64,000 nucleotides of DNA from Lachnospiraceae bacterium (GCA_017523785.1 JAFWVX010000015.1:1-64000), one strand, 5' to 3'. Positions 37,701 through 46,851 are shown, numbered from the stretch's first letter. The notes: generated by a model from the letters alone, not told the origin. Numbers and translations: made by a program.

Positions 37701-37919
37701 TAATTCGTCTTCAAGTTTCTTAGTTATGTTTATATCAATGTCTTCTGGCTGAGCACCGGGATAAATTGTGGCTACTGCATACATAGGCATAGATATAGAT
37801 GGCATAAGTTCATACTGGAAACTTATTATAGAAATAAATCCAAAGAAAACAATTGACAGCATTATAAGGAATGCTGTAACTGGTTTTCTAAGGACGAACT
37901 TTGAAAACTGATAGCTCAT
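34755..37919 (-). CDS. RND-family efflux pump (HAE1/AcrB-like)
   Basis: 1054 residues with the RND layout: one helix, a large extracytoplasmic loop, six helices, a second loop and five helices. Family landmarks are RKPVTAFLIMLSIVFFG, YPGAQPEDIDINITKKLEDE, ITLSALVLGVGMMVDNSIVV and GTAVNNGILYIDTVNQFL. The proton-relay pair that is Asp-Asp in AcrB reads Asp-Asn here (VDN), as in many homologues outside Proteobacteria. The last 40 residues are charged. It exports small lipophilic compounds or lipids together with the HlyD-like adaptor; the substrate is not known. Its ATG overlaps the adaptor stop (TAATG). Confidence 0.93.
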   Translation of the reverse strand: MSYQFSKFVLRKPVTAFLIMLSIVFFGFISIISFQYELMPSISMPMYAVATIYPGAQPEDIDINITKKLEDELYNLQGVKHLQGSSRENVSILAVQYNYGQNMDQAYTDLKKAVDKVKTSFPDDVQEPSIYEMDINSMPSIKISVQNKTTTDIYNYVQENMVKELEKISEVSTVDTAGGRENYIKIELKPEMMARYNLSMSTLNQIIANADFSLPGGDVKVGQRELSMSTGVAYNTVESFKSIPIITGNKRTLYLEDIADVYQTKKDQTQIGRYDSEDCIVVSITKTQSSSTVALSKQVKKALERLKAADPNLEAIIVEDSADNVNNSIKNVFETMVIAIVLSMLIIFLFLGDLKASFIIGTSIPFSILTSFVLMYLNGYTLNIITLSALVLGVGMMVDNSIVVLEACFRASDEYEGKKEVSYYCLAALKASKTIGASVFGSTLTTVVVFAPLGFLSGMSGQFFKPLGFTIVFCMLASYVSAISVVPLTYVLIKPQEKESSPAGGLVRHLQDLYRRDLPKLLKHKWITAGISIIILVGSFSLIGTFERELVAATDNGMIKFDIVTKPGLTLDARNEIYTEFEEFVRKQPETEHYILSNSASSMSMTGGSSGQALVVYLKDDKTREKTDDIIRRWKKELANVTSCTVSLSSYSTSAVSMFVMPNSDKYEIFFQSNDYRYLKEANDRVVKLLEQRKDCGNTTTSLDNAAPRIKIEIDPILAASEGFTPMAVGGLLYNTLSGIKVMDKTIDNETMNIYLEYPGDEYDTIEKVSNMPLKSSNGVETTVKDIAKIYYEDNPSGIPKYDKKYKTTITTYFNEYATENSKEEIRKTIVEPMYSRYVERATSVVDDMLVEEFSALGIAVAIAAFLVFVVMASQFESVRYSLMVMGTVLFSASGAIFALWLANLKLSMVVLLGMLMLIGTAVNNGILYIDTVNQFLDDGKDLKWALVESGAIRLRPILMTTLTTIVSMIPMSMAYGQNGEVLQGLAVVDIGGLISSTLMAFFFLPVYYFIFSRRGGTPLERLRPIASDAIVQVDDEERERELRNAERRKNEKK

Positions 37920-39148
37920 TACTCAACCTCCGGCATTTTTACAGAGTTTGACATAGTGCTAATTGATTCCTCTTTTATGTCAGAAACTGATGCAATTATT
38001 CTTGAGTTTCTTTCTTTAATTATTTCATTTGCAATTGACTCTATCTCAATCTCATCTTCAACTTTTTCATCTTTAACTACATTAACTGTTGTTCCCTCAG
38101 CCAAATCATTGTTCCAAGTTGAAACAATTTTTAGACTCTTATCAAGGTTAGTAATGACTTCTGTATAATTCTCATTTTCAATTCCTACTTCAATGTATTT
38201 TTTATTAACAAGTCCATCATTGTTAACCACATATACAAATGGCATACTTGCTTCATAATAAATAATCTCATTTGGTAATAAATTAATATTCTTTTTCTTT
38301 ATATAAGGCAATGTCACCTTAGCCATAATACCTGATGCAAAATTATTCTCTGAAGATATAACCGCTTTTACATTAAATAATCCAGTCTGAGCATTTATCA
38401 AATTTGAAATATTTGAAATGTATCCATCATACACTTTACCTGACTTTTCGATTTTCACAGGATCATTTAACTTAAGTCCACTTAAAACTCTTTCAGTAAC
38501 TCCAAAATTTATTTCTTTTGCCCCCTCAGATGTTATATAACATAGAACTGTCCCTTGATTAATGCTTGTGTTTACAGTCATATTTGTATTTTCTACAACA
38601 CCATCATCAACTGCAACGGGAGTTGAATACTCAACCTTTGTATCATAAGCTAATTTATACCCATCGTACTGTGCTTTTACCGACTCAAAACTTTGTAGAG
38701 ATATATCTCCTGCTTGATACAATTTTTGCATTCTTTCATAACTACTTCTTGCAGTATCATACTGAATAAACGCTGCCTCAATTTCTTTTGATGCATCAAT
38801 ATCACATATAGGGTCACCTTTTTTCACAAAGTCCCCATTTTTAACATATATGTTTTTTATGTCTCCACCAACTTTAGCTACAACATAATAAGTATCTGTT
38901 GGTAGTATATTTCCCATAACAGATATTTCTTTGGTAAGACTTCCCTTTCGTATATGAGTAACGTTTACTGATGGCACTGCATTGAAGTCTTCAGGTTTTT
39001 TAAATGTTAATCTTTTGTATACCATAAAACCAGCTGCCGCTATAATTGCTAGAATTACGGCAAAGTAAACAATCTTTCCTCCTACATTCTTTTTAGATTT
39101 GCTTTCACTCTCATTTGGTAAATTATTGTTACCTAATTGCTCGTTCAT
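37919..39148 (-). CDS. RND/HlyD-type membrane fusion adaptor
   Basis: 409 residues. A single membrane helix (about 24-44) anchors it, followed by a split lipoyl domain (VVAKVGGDIKNIYVKNGDFV and later STPVAVDDGVVENTNM), a short helical hairpin of about 50 residues and beta-barrel domains. A tail of about 55 residues is rich in E, I and S. It bridges the pump to the TolC-like proteins. Second gene of the operon, 17 bases after tetR. Confidence 0.9.
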   Translation of the reverse strand: MNEQLGNNNLPNESESKSKKNVGGKIVYFAVILAIIAAAGFMVYKRLTFKKPEDFNAVPSVNVTHIRKGSLTKEISVMGNILPTDTYYVVAKVGGDIKNIYVKNGDFVKKGDPICDIDASKEIEAAFIQYDTARSSYERMQKLYQAGDISLQSFESVKAQYDGYKLAYDTKVEYSTPVAVDDGVVENTNMTVNTSINQGTVLCYITSEGAKEINFGVTERVLSGLKLNDPVKIEKSGKVYDGYISNISNLINAQTGLFNVKAVISSENNFASGIMAKVTLPYIKKKNINLLPNEIIYYEASMPFVYVVNNDGLVNKKYIEVGIENENYTEVITNLDKSLKIVSTWNNDLAEGTTVNVVKDEKVEDEIEIESIANEIIKERNSRIIASVSDIKEESISTMSNSVKMPEVE

Positions 39149-39165
39149 ACCTTCACCTCTAATAA

Positions 39166-39777
39166 TTAATTCTTATTTAAACTTTCTTTTATTAAATCAA
39201 GTTTATAATTCAAATCATCATATTTCTCAAAATATTCTGAATTAAACATAATACTATTAAATACCGCATTTAATACAATTCCTATAAGCATATCAAGCAC
39301 ATTTGCCATTTTTTTATGATTGTTAAGTGCAGTTTTTCCTTCATTTGTATTTTTAATCAGCCAGTTGATAAATTCGTCGATGTCAGTCTCAAATTTTTTT
39401 GAATGTAACGCTTGTGTTCCAAACTCAATAAAAAATTTTAAGTTTCTCATAATAGCAACATTAATTTCATCTTTTAAAATACATTTTGTGTCATTATAAA
39501 TTTTTCTTGTTCCCTCTATCAAATTAAAATTTGATGACTCTATCGCCATTCGGTATTTTTCAAAATACTCATTGATTTTACTATCAACCAATGTTCCTAC
39601 AGCATCATTTTTATCTGTGAAGTAATTATAAAAACTACCTCTTGATATATCCGCAGCCACAGAAATATCATTTACTGATAAATCATCGTAATCCTTATTT
39701 TTTAGACAGAGCGATATCGCATCTAAAATGCTTCTCTTCTTTTTTTCTTTTAAATTATAAAATGCTTCTATTGCCAT
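39166..39777 (-). CDS. TetR-family transcriptional regulator of the efflux operon
   Basis: 203 residues. The helix-turn-helix lies at about 14-60 (ILDAISLCLKNKDYDDLSVN, then DISVAADISRGSFYNYFTDK). The C-terminal domain is helical and presumably binds an efflux substrate or signal. It is the first gene of the RND operon. Palindromic sites with TGACA/TGTCA half-sites sit between its promoter and its ATG, so it most likely represses itself and the pump until its ligand binds. Confidence 0.92.
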   Translation of the reverse strand: MAIEAFYNLKEKKKRSILDAISLCLKNKDYDDLSVNDISVAADISRGSFYNYFTDKNDAVGTLVDSKINEYFEKYRMAIESSNFNLIEGTRKIYNDTKCILKDEINVAIMRNLKFFIEFGTQALHSKKFETDIDEFINWLIKNTNEGKTALNNHKKMANVLDMLIGIVLNAVFNSIMFNSEYFEKYDDLNYKLDLIKESLNKN

Positions 39778-39794
39778 CTTCCACCATAAAAATT

Positions 39795-39825
39795 TGACAT
39801 AACGTCATTTTTGACAGTATGTCAA
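39795..39825 (-). promoter_or_regulatory. Predicted TetR operator pair
   Basis: Two palindromes: TTGACATACTGTCAA (39825-39811, 6-3-6 perfect) and TGACGTTATGTCA (39807-39795, 4-5-4). Their centres are 17 bases apart. They lie directly downstream of the -10 box, the position where a repressor blocks transcription. Confidence 0.65.
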
Positions 39826-39853
39826 ATATATCACTTTTTTATGAATATGTCAA
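39825..39853 (-). promoter_or_regulatory. Promoter of the tetR-RND operon
   Basis: Minus strand TTGACA (39853-39848), 17 bases, TATATT (39830-39825). The -35 box starts within 10 bases of the ispE stop codon, so this promoter separates the ispE transcript from the efflux operon. Confidence 0.7.
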
Positions 39854-39860
39854 TAAAGGA

Positions 39861-40757
39861 TTATATAGGTCTAGCCAAGTAGACAAATGCCTCATTATGC
39901 TCTTTTTTCATAGCAATTTTGCACTTTAAGGCCTTAAAATATGAGTTAAAAATTCCAAAAACTGTAGGTCCACTTCCAGACATAAGAGATGACATAGCTC
40001 CCATCTTAAGCATCTTTTCTTTAAATACGGCCATGTCAGGATGAATAGACTCTGTGACAATTTCAAGATTATTAAATACATTTGATGATAACTTTTTTAA
40101 ATTTTTATTCTTTATCGCATCTATACAATTTGCAAATTTCTCTTTTTCTAATTCAACTTGCGACTTTGAAATTTCAAAGTCATCAAACTTAGTAAATATT
40201 TCCTTTGTAGAAACTCTAATATTTGGTGTAGCAATTACTATATAATAATTATTAAATGATTTAATCTCAGAAATAATTTCACCACGACCTTCGCAAACAC
40301 ATTCCTTCTTGTTAATAAAAAATGGAATATCTGAACCAAATTTTGCCGCAATATCTACGAGTTCAGCTGTGCTTAAATTTAATCTATAATATCTATTTAA
40401 AAACAATAACATACTCGCTGCATCACTTGATCCACCGCCAAGTCCTGCACTTGTAGGTATTACCTTTCTTAGATATATAGATATATTATCCGTAATAGAA
40501 TATTTTTCAAAAATATATTTAACAATTTTATAAACTAAATTTCTTTCATCCGTTGGAAGAAATGGAAGATTACACTTTAAATCTATTAATTCACTATCTT
40601 GATTGTCTCTTCTATTTTTAGATACTTCAATAGTTAAAGTATCAAAAAGAGAGATGCTTTGCATAATCATAGATAAATCATGATACCCATCATCTCTCTT
40701 ATCATTAACTTTCAAACATAAATTAATTTTTGCTGGTGCCTTTATTATACTTTTCAT
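39861..40757 (-). CDS. ispE: 4-diphosphocytidyl-2-C-methyl-D-erythritol kinase
   Basis: 298 residues, GHMP kinase. PAKINLCLKVNDKRDDGYHD opens the protein; the ATP loop is VIPTSAGLGGGSSDAAS near 95-111 and MSGSGPTVFGIF is in the C-terminal part. It phosphorylates the CDP-methylerythritol intermediate of the non-mevalonate isoprenoid route, which the organism therefore uses. It follows the histidine kinase gene by two bases. Confidence 0.95.
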   Translation of the reverse strand: MKSIIKAPAKINLCLKVNDKRDDGYHDLSMIMQSISLFDTLTIEVSKNRRDNQDSELIDLKCNLPFLPTDERNLVYKIVKYIFEKYSITDNISIYLRKVIPTSAGLGGGSSDAASMLLFLNRYYRLNLSTAELVDIAAKFGSDIPFFINKKECVCEGRGEIISEIKSFNNYYIVIATPNIRVSTKEIFTKFDDFEISKSQVELEKEKFANCIDAIKNKNLKKLSSNVFNNLEIVTESIHPDMAVFKEKMLKMGAMSSLMSGSGPTVFGIFNSYFKALKCKIAMKKEHNEAFVYLARPI

Positions 40758-40759
40758 AT

Positions 40760-42422
40760 CTATCTTATAGGAAAATCAAAGTAAAATACCATCCCGCCGT
40801 GTCCATCAATTTCCTTATTCTCACAGCCACATGTAGTCTTATGTTGTTCAGCAACTGCCTTTACTATGCTTAAACCAAGACCTGTTCCACCATAACTTCT
40901 TGTTCTCGCCTTATCAACTTTATAAAACTTTTCCCATACTTTTATCATCTCTGCATCAGGTAATTGAATACCAGAATTAAAGACATTTAGTCGTACATAA
41001 TTCTCATTGATTTTGGTTGTATAAAATTTAATAATTTTATTGTCATCAACATGATTAATTGCATTTGATAAATAATTCTTTATAACCTCTTCAGCCTTAT
41101 AACCATCTGCCCACACATAGATATCATTTGGGATATCGGTATCCAACTTAATATTTTGATCTTTTATCTTTAATCCAAAACTTTGGCCTACACCAGAAAC
41201 GATTTCATTAAGATTTATTCTTGATATATCTAGTTCAGAAAGCCCTCTTTCAAGTGCCGACAAGTCCAAAAGTTGATGGACCATCGTGTTCATTTTTTCA
41301 GTCTCGTCTTTAATTACCGATAAATAATAATCTCTTTTTTCCTTACTATCAACTATACCATCAGTTTCAAGCCCCTCTGTATATCCTTGAATAAGTGCAA
41401 TAGGGGTTTTAAGTTCATGAGACACATTTGCAACAAACTCCTGTCTCATCAAATCTAACTGCTCTTTTTTCTCCAAGTCAGCTTTTAACTGAATATTAGC
41501 ATTTTTTAATTCTTTTATAGCTTTTTCAAGTTTTAGGCTTAGTTCATTCATAGAATTCCCAAGTATTCCAATTTCGTCTTCCGAATTGCCATCATACTTA
41601 TTTTCAAACTCAAGTCTACTCATTTTTTTGCTTATTTCAGATAACTGCAATAATGGTTTTGTAAGATTATTTGAAATTATATAAATTGCAACTGACCCAA
41701 TTAAAATTATTACAAGTGAAACAAATATTAACACTTTATTAAACAAATCAATTGATTCTTTTATAGACCCAACTGGAATAGTCAAGAAAAACGCAGTTTC
41801 ATTGTCACTCAAAAATCCAAAGCATTCAATATCAGCATCTCTTTTAATCAAAGGTATTGTCGACCGCCTTTTTGAATCATTTGATGTTCCTGGTCCTTCA
41901 CTTTCATAGTATTCACTTGGTCCTTTATCAGACGTCCCGCTGTCAATCTTAGGAATACCACTATTTTTATCATTAATTGCAATAGTATATAAATTATTTT
42001 TTTCTAAGATTTTTAAATTCTTATTATTTGCCATGTCCTTATATATATAGTCTTTCATTCGTCTGTCAAACATAGAATTATTTTGGAATAAAGAATATGT
42101 TTTATTATTAGAATCCATCAAAATCGTACTTACACCATATATCTCTTGCAATTCTCTTAAGAACCTTGATAAATTACTTTCATCGCTTCCTTCTGAATTG
42201 TTTCTCTTTTTTTTAAACAAATCAGATAAATCATAGCCCATATCATACGCTTCAGTAATTCCTTTTTCTAATGCATAATATGATTGTTTAATAATTCCTT
42301 TTTTTTTCATTAATATATAATTTCTCAAGAAATAAAGTATTAAAAAGTAATATGCTACCAATGCAACATATTATTACAATTATAAATGTAATTGTAAGTC
42401 TAAGCTTAATACTCTTTTTCAT
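40760..42422 (-). CDS. Sensor histidine kinase with a frameshift in its N-terminal A9 tract
   Basis: The natural start is the ATG at 42422, two bases after the response-regulator stop. It encodes KKSIKLRLTITFIIVIICC and a first membrane helix, then runs out of frame at an A9 run (42307-42299) and would stop soon after. The rest is open in the next frame from a TTG at 42361 to 40760 (533 residues). It has an extracytoplasmic sensor region, a second helix (VLIFVSLVIILIGSVAIYII), HAMP, the H-box FVANVSHELKTPIA, the N-box NYLSNAINHV and the ATP lid GGTGLGLSIVKAVAEQ. With eight A residues the two parts would join perfectly. Either expression needs slippage or phase switching, or the base is a sequencing error, or the sensor's first helix is lost. 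Confidence 0.8.
42299..42307 (-). repeat. A9 homopolymer at the kinase frameshift
   Basis: Minus strand reads ATTAATG, nine A, GGAATT. One A fewer restores a single frame across the first membrane helix and the sensor region. Runs of this length are prone to slippage by DNA and RNA polymerases. Confidence 0.7.
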
Positions 42423-42424
42423 AT

Positions 42425-43129
42425 TTATTTCTTTTTCTTACTAGTCTTTTTATCATCTTCACATTCAAACTTATATCCAAATCCCCATAAAGTTTTTATA
42501 TAATCGCCTTTCTTACCAAGTTTTGCTCTAACCTTCTTTATATGAGTGTCAACTGTTCTCGCATCGCCATAGTAATCAAAATTCCATACAGCATTTAATA
42601 TCTTTTCACGAGTTAGTGCTATCCCTTTATTTTCAATTAAATAATCAATCAACTCAAATTCTTTAAAAGAAAATTCAACAGGCTTTTCATCAACAAAAAC
42701 TTGGTGCGCAGTTTTATCTATTAAGATTCCTCCTATTTCAACTTTTTCACTACTTGTATCATTTCTTCTTAAAACTGCATTTATTCTTGCAACAAGAATT
42801 TTAGGTGAAAATGGCTTTTGAATATAATCATCTGCCCCAGAAACAAAACCTTTAAGTTGATCGTTTTCTTCACCTTTTGCAGTTAAAAGTATTATTGGCA
42901 CTTTTGAATCATTCCTAATAGTCTTTAATACCTCATAACCATCAAGTTTAGGCATCATTACATCCAAAATTATAAGACTTATTCCTTTTGTAGAATAAAA
43001 CACTTTAAGTGCATCTTCACCGTCCACAGCTTCAATAACATCAAAATTATTATTAATGAGAAAATCACCAATCAGTTTTCTCATTCTTGCTTCATCGTCA
43101 ACAACTAAAATTTTATCTTTTTTATCCAT
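42425..43129 (-). CDS. OmpR-family response regulator
   Basis: 234 residues. Receiver domain: DDEARMRK acidic pocket, phosphoacceptor D in LIILDVMMPKLDG (about 55) and K in PIILLTAKG. A winged-helix DNA-binding domain follows (FSFKEFELIDYLIENKG, then TREKILNAVWNFDYYGDART and VDTHIKKVRAKLG). Partner of the downstream kinase. Overlaps the helicase gene by eight bases. The C-terminus is a lysine string. Confidence 0.94.
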   Translation of the reverse strand: MDKKDKILVVDDEARMRKLIGDFLINNNFDVIEAVDGEDALKVFYSTKGISLIILDVMMPKLDGYEVLKTIRNDSKVPIILLTAKGEENDQLKGFVSGADDYIQKPFSPKILVARINAVLRRNDTSSEKVEIGGILIDKTAHQVFVDEKPVEFSFKEFELIDYLIENKGIALTREKILNAVWNFDYYGDARTVDTHIKKVRAKLGKKGDYIKTLWGFGYKFECEDDKKTSKKKK

Positions 43130-44957
43130 TTTGACCTCCTATAGCCTCTACTATAAACCTAGATGGCTTGAAATCTTTCCCAAATCTTCTAATAGTAAAA
43201 TATATATGTAAATTATTTTTCGCCCTTGTCATAGCCACATAGAATAGTCGTCTCTCAGTTTCCAAATCATTTTCCTTTATACTTTTCTTATGTGGTATAA
43301 GACCATCGTTTGAATCAATTATAAAAACTGTATCAAACTCAAGTCCCTTACTTAGATGAAATGTCATTAGATTTATTGAATTATCATCTACATCTTTTGC
43401 AGAATTATCACTTTTATAATTATCAATAAACTCTATAAACTCATCTATATTTTTATAATGTATAGCCTCTTCCTCAAATGCATCTAATATCTCTTCAACC
43501 TCTTCATAGTCAAAGTCATTCTTTCTGCAATGTTCTTTTAGATATTTGTCATATCCAATATTGGTTCTTATATATCGTATCGCAAGAGGTGTTATGTACT
43601 TTTTGATAGTATTTAAGTCACTTTTAAGTTTATATAAATTATTTAAAATATAATCCTTATCTTTATAATAATCCAACAAATTATCAATACTAGTATTTTT
43701 ATATTTTATGGAATCTCTACTAATATATCTAAGCGGCTTATTAGCAATATTTAGTAAATCGCTTGGACTGACCTTGCCTAGTGAAAGTCTTAGATAAGAT
43801 ACTATATCCTTTATTGCAAAATGCTCAAATATATTCTTGTCTTCGCCTTTTATTATATAGTTAATTCCATTTCGATTAAGGCTCATCTTTATAGAGTTAG
43901 ATAGCAGGTTAGTTCTATAGAGTATTGCCATATCTGATAGTTTTTTGCCCTGCCTAAAATATTTCTTTATAAGTTCTATAATATATTTATTCTCTTCAGT
44001 TGAATCTACAAATGACTTAATTTCTAACTTACCAAACTCATCTCTATTTGAAACTAGGTTCTTGTCAAATCTCTCTCTATTATTGTCTATAACTAATTTT
44101 GAAAACTTGACAATTTGCTTTGCACATCTATAATTCTCATTTAGGTTAATAACTTTTGCTTTCTTAAAATCATTTAAGAAGTCAACCATCACTTTTGGAT
44201 GAGATCCTCTAAACTTATATATACTTTGGTCATCATCTCCAACTACAAATAGATTTTTGCTTTTGCAGATTAATTTAACCAAATCATACTGCAATTTATT
44301 TATATCTTGAAACTCATCTATCAAAATATATTGATACTTCTTTTGATAAAAACTCAGTGTTTTCTTATCCTTACTCAATAACTCATAGCATTTACTAATC
44401 ATGTCGCTAAAATCAAGTTTCTTATTATTGAAAAGTTTTTCTTGATAGTCATCTAAAACTTTTCGTAACATTCTTGGGCTTAGATATTTTGGTATAAACT
44501 TCTCTTCTCTTTCAACTGCCAATTTATAATGCTTAATATCCGATAGAATATTTGATATATAGTCAAATCCAAGTTTCTTAATTTTATAATTCTCAAGCAC
44601 TTCAGATAAGAATATCTTTTCATCGCCTGTAGTTAATAAACTTTTAGAATTATATCCAAAATCATTTTTTAACACATCATAGAAAACTGAGTGAAAGGTT
44701 CCAAATTTTGGCATAGAACTTATACTAAGTTTATTGTTTTTTATAATGCCTATAAATCTTTGCTGCATCTCTAAGGCAGCTGCTCTAGTAAAAGTAATAA
44801 CAAGTATGATTTCTGGACTTACATTATGCACATCAATTAGATTCAAAACTCTATTTGTGAGTACATAAGTCTTTCCACTTCCAGGACCTGCAAGCACAAG
44901 GCAAGGTCCGTCTCCATGCCTAATTGCTTCCTCCTGATTTAAATTTCTTTTAATCAT
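43122..44957 (-). CDS. UvrD-like SF1A DNA helicase, short form
   Basis: 611 residues, about 100 shorter than UvrD/PcrA. Walker A AGPGSGKTYVLT (about 24-35), motif II IDEFQDINKLQYDL, motif III VVGDDDQSIYKFRG and the late motifs MTFHLSKGLEFDTVF and RLFYVAMTRAKNNLHIYF are intact. It lacks the C-terminal PcrA tail present in the gene at the right edge, so it is a paralogue. Role in repair or recombination is inferred. Sits between the ABC permease and the two-component genes. Confidence 0.9.
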   Translation of the reverse strand: MIKRNLNQEEAIRHGDGPCLVLAGPGSGKTYVLTNRVLNLIDVHNVSPEIILVITFTRAAALEMQQRFIGIIKNNKLSISSMPKFGTFHSVFYDVLKNDFGYNSKSLLTTGDEKIFLSEVLENYKIKKLGFDYISNILSDIKHYKLAVEREEKFIPKYLSPRMLRKVLDDYQEKLFNNKKLDFSDMISKCYELLSKDKKTLSFYQKKYQYILIDEFQDINKLQYDLVKLICKSKNLFVVGDDDQSIYKFRGSHPKVMVDFLNDFKKAKVINLNENYRCAKQIVKFSKLVIDNNRERFDKNLVSNRDEFGKLEIKSFVDSTEENKYIIELIKKYFRQGKKLSDMAILYRTNLLSNSIKMSLNRNGINYIIKGEDKNIFEHFAIKDIVSYLRLSLGKVSPSDLLNIANKPLRYISRDSIKYKNTSIDNLLDYYKDKDYILNNLYKLKSDLNTIKKYITPLAIRYIRTNIGYDKYLKEHCRKNDFDYEEVEEILDAFEEEAIHYKNIDEFIEFIDNYKSDNSAKDVDDNSINLMTFHLSKGLEFDTVFIIDSNDGLIPHKKSIKENDLETERRLFYVAMTRAKNNLHIYFTIRRFGKDFKPSRFIVEAIGGQNG

Positions 44958-44976
44958 ATATATTTTAAGATTACCG

Positions 44977-46158
44977 CTAATCTGTTCTTAATGCATCAAT
45001 TGGATTAAGTCTTGCAGCATTTTTAGCAGGCACATATCCAAATATCAATCCAATCGCAACTGAAACTCCAAATGATAGTATTACTGCCCATACAGTTGGA
45101 TTTGCATTTATATCCATCATCGCACCTATCGACTTTGTCGCAAGTGCTCCAATTCCTATACCCATTACACCACCAATAGTAGATGTAACTGCAGCCTCAA
45201 TTACAAATTGCTGCATAATAACTCCCTGTCTTGCACCAAGTGCTTTTCTAATTCCTATCTCTCTAGTTCTCTCAGTAACAGACACAAGCATTATATTCAT
45301 TACTCCAATTCCTGCAACAAGAAGTGATATGCCAGCAATTCCTGCAAGCATCGCAGTCAAAGTTCCGATTGATTCATTTAACTGCTTTATAATTGATGAG
45401 TTTGCTGTAACATTATATAATCTTTCATTTTTAAAAGTGTCATTTAATTTACTTTTTAATTCACTTGTAATCGCATCAGTGTGGGCTGTGTCAGATGAGA
45501 TTAAAACATAGTTATTGATAAATCCATTTCTTCCCATCTTAGTAGCCACAGTATAAGGTATCCATATAAAATCATCAGTTCCGCCTTCATCAAAGTTGTC
45601 CTCATCTTGAGTTTCAATGACACCGACAATTGTAAAAGGTTTACCATTTATTTTCACAGTGTCATCAACCGCCTTATCAGGTGAGCCGTAAAAAGTATTT
45701 GCAACATATGAGCCAACAACACATACACTAGACCTTCCAGCTATATCTGCATATACTAAACTTCTACCTTCCTCTACAGTGTATTTCTGAATATCTGCAT
45801 AGTCCTCAGACACACCTGTGATTGATGTAGATTCAAGATTGTCACTGCCTGATTTTATTTTAGCATTACTAAGAGTAACTGATGGCGAAACTCCTGCAAG
45901 CCAATCCGGATGTTCATCCCAAAAATCATACATATCAGTGTCATCAAAATGTCTCGTATTCATATTTCTACAAAACACAGTGATTTTATTGACACCCATC
46001 TCTTCAAACTGTTGAACCATCTGTCCCATATATCCTGAAACAATCGAAACAAGTATAATAACGGCTGCAACACCGATTATTATACCAAGCATTGTAAGTA
46101 GACTTCGTATTTTATTTGACAAAATAGCTTTAATTGCTAGTTTGAAACTTTGCAACAT
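44977..46158 (-). CDS. MacB/FtsX-type ABC exporter permease
   Basis: 393 residues from the ATG at 46158, chosen because AGAGGA precedes it and the TTG seven codons earlier (46179) has no site. N-terminal helix with SNKIRSLLTMLGIIIGVAA, a periplasmic-type domain of about 220 residues, and three C-terminal helices including VSVTERTREIGIRKALGARQ. Typical of permeases that work with a LolD/MacB-type ATPase and a HlyD-like adaptor, the genes directly upstream. Overlaps the ATPase gene. Confidence 0.9.
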   Translation of the reverse strand: MLQSFKLAIKAILSNKIRSLLTMLGIIIGVAAVIILVSIVSGYMGQMVQQFEEMGVNKITVFCRNMNTRHFDDTDMYDFWDEHPDWLAGVSPSVTLSNAKIKSGSDNLESTSITGVSEDYADIQKYTVEEGRSLVYADIAGRSSVCVVGSYVANTFYGSPDKAVDDTVKINGKPFTIVGVIETQDEDNFDEGGTDDFIWIPYTVATKMGRNGFINNYVLISSDTAHTDAITSELKSKLNDTFKNERLYNVTANSSIIKQLNESIGTLTAMLAGIAGISLLVAGIGVMNIMLVSVTERTREIGIRKALGARQGVIMQQFVIEAAVTSTIGGVMGIGIGALATKSIGAMMDINANPTVWAVILSFGVSVAIGLIFGYVPAKNAARLNPIDALRTD

Positions 46159-46849
46159 ATTCCTCTGTATCTCCGTCAAATATTATTTTTCCATCGTGAA
46201 TTCTCACAACTCTCTTAGCCTCTTGAGCTATAGCATTATCGTGAGTAATCATTACTATAGTATTTCCTTCACTATGTAACTGCTTTAAAAAGTTTAAAAC
46301 CTCTCTTGATGTCTTTGAGTCAAGTGCTCCTGTAGGCTCATCAGCTAAGAGTAGACTTGGGTTACCTGCAAGTGCTCTAGCGATAGAAACTCTTTGCTGT
46401 TGTCCACCAGATAGTTGATTTGGATATTGACTAAACTTCTCTTTAAGTCCAACTCTTCCAAGTGACTCAAGTGCCCTTCTTCTTCTCTCACTAGTTTTTA
46501 CACCGGCATATAGAAGTGGCAACTCGACATTTTCAAGCAGTGTAAGTTTAGGCAGTAAATTATATTGTTGGAAAATAAATCCAATAGTTTTATTTCTTAT
46601 ATCAGCCAACTCATCATCAGTCATAGTGCTAGTGTCTCTACCATTCAAAATATATTTTCCACTAGTTGGCTTATCAAGTGCACCGATTATATTCATAAGA
46701 GTTGACTTGCCTGAACCAGATTTTCCGACAATCGCCACAAATTCACCACGATCTATCTTTAGATTTATATTGTCATTTGCATAGACCTGCTCTGTACCCA
46801 TGATATAAATCTTATATTCATTTTTCATTTCTATAAGTGGAATGCCCAT
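46130..46849 (-). CDS. MacB/LolD-type ABC transporter ATP-binding protein
   Basis: 239 residues. Walker A VGKSGSGKST (41-50), Q-loop FIFQQYNLLPKLTLLENVE, signature LSGGQQQRVSIARAL, Walker B LLLADEPTGALD and the switch histidine VMITHD. It powers the FtsX-type permease encoded next. The short two-base gap to the adaptor gene and overlap with the permease show a single exporter operon. Confidence 0.94.
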   Translation of the reverse strand: MGIPLIEMKNEYKIYIMGTEQVYANDNINLKIDRGEFVAIVGKSGSGKSTLMNIIGALDKPTSGKYILNGRDTSTMTDDELADIRNKTIGFIFQQYNLLPKLTLLENVELPLLYAGVKTSERRRRALESLGRVGLKEKFSQYPNQLSGGQQQRVSIARALAGNPSLLLADEPTGALDSKTSREVLNFLKQLHSEGNTIVMITHDNAIAQEAKRVVRIHDGKIIFDGDTEEYVAKFQTSN

Positions 46850-46851
46850 CT

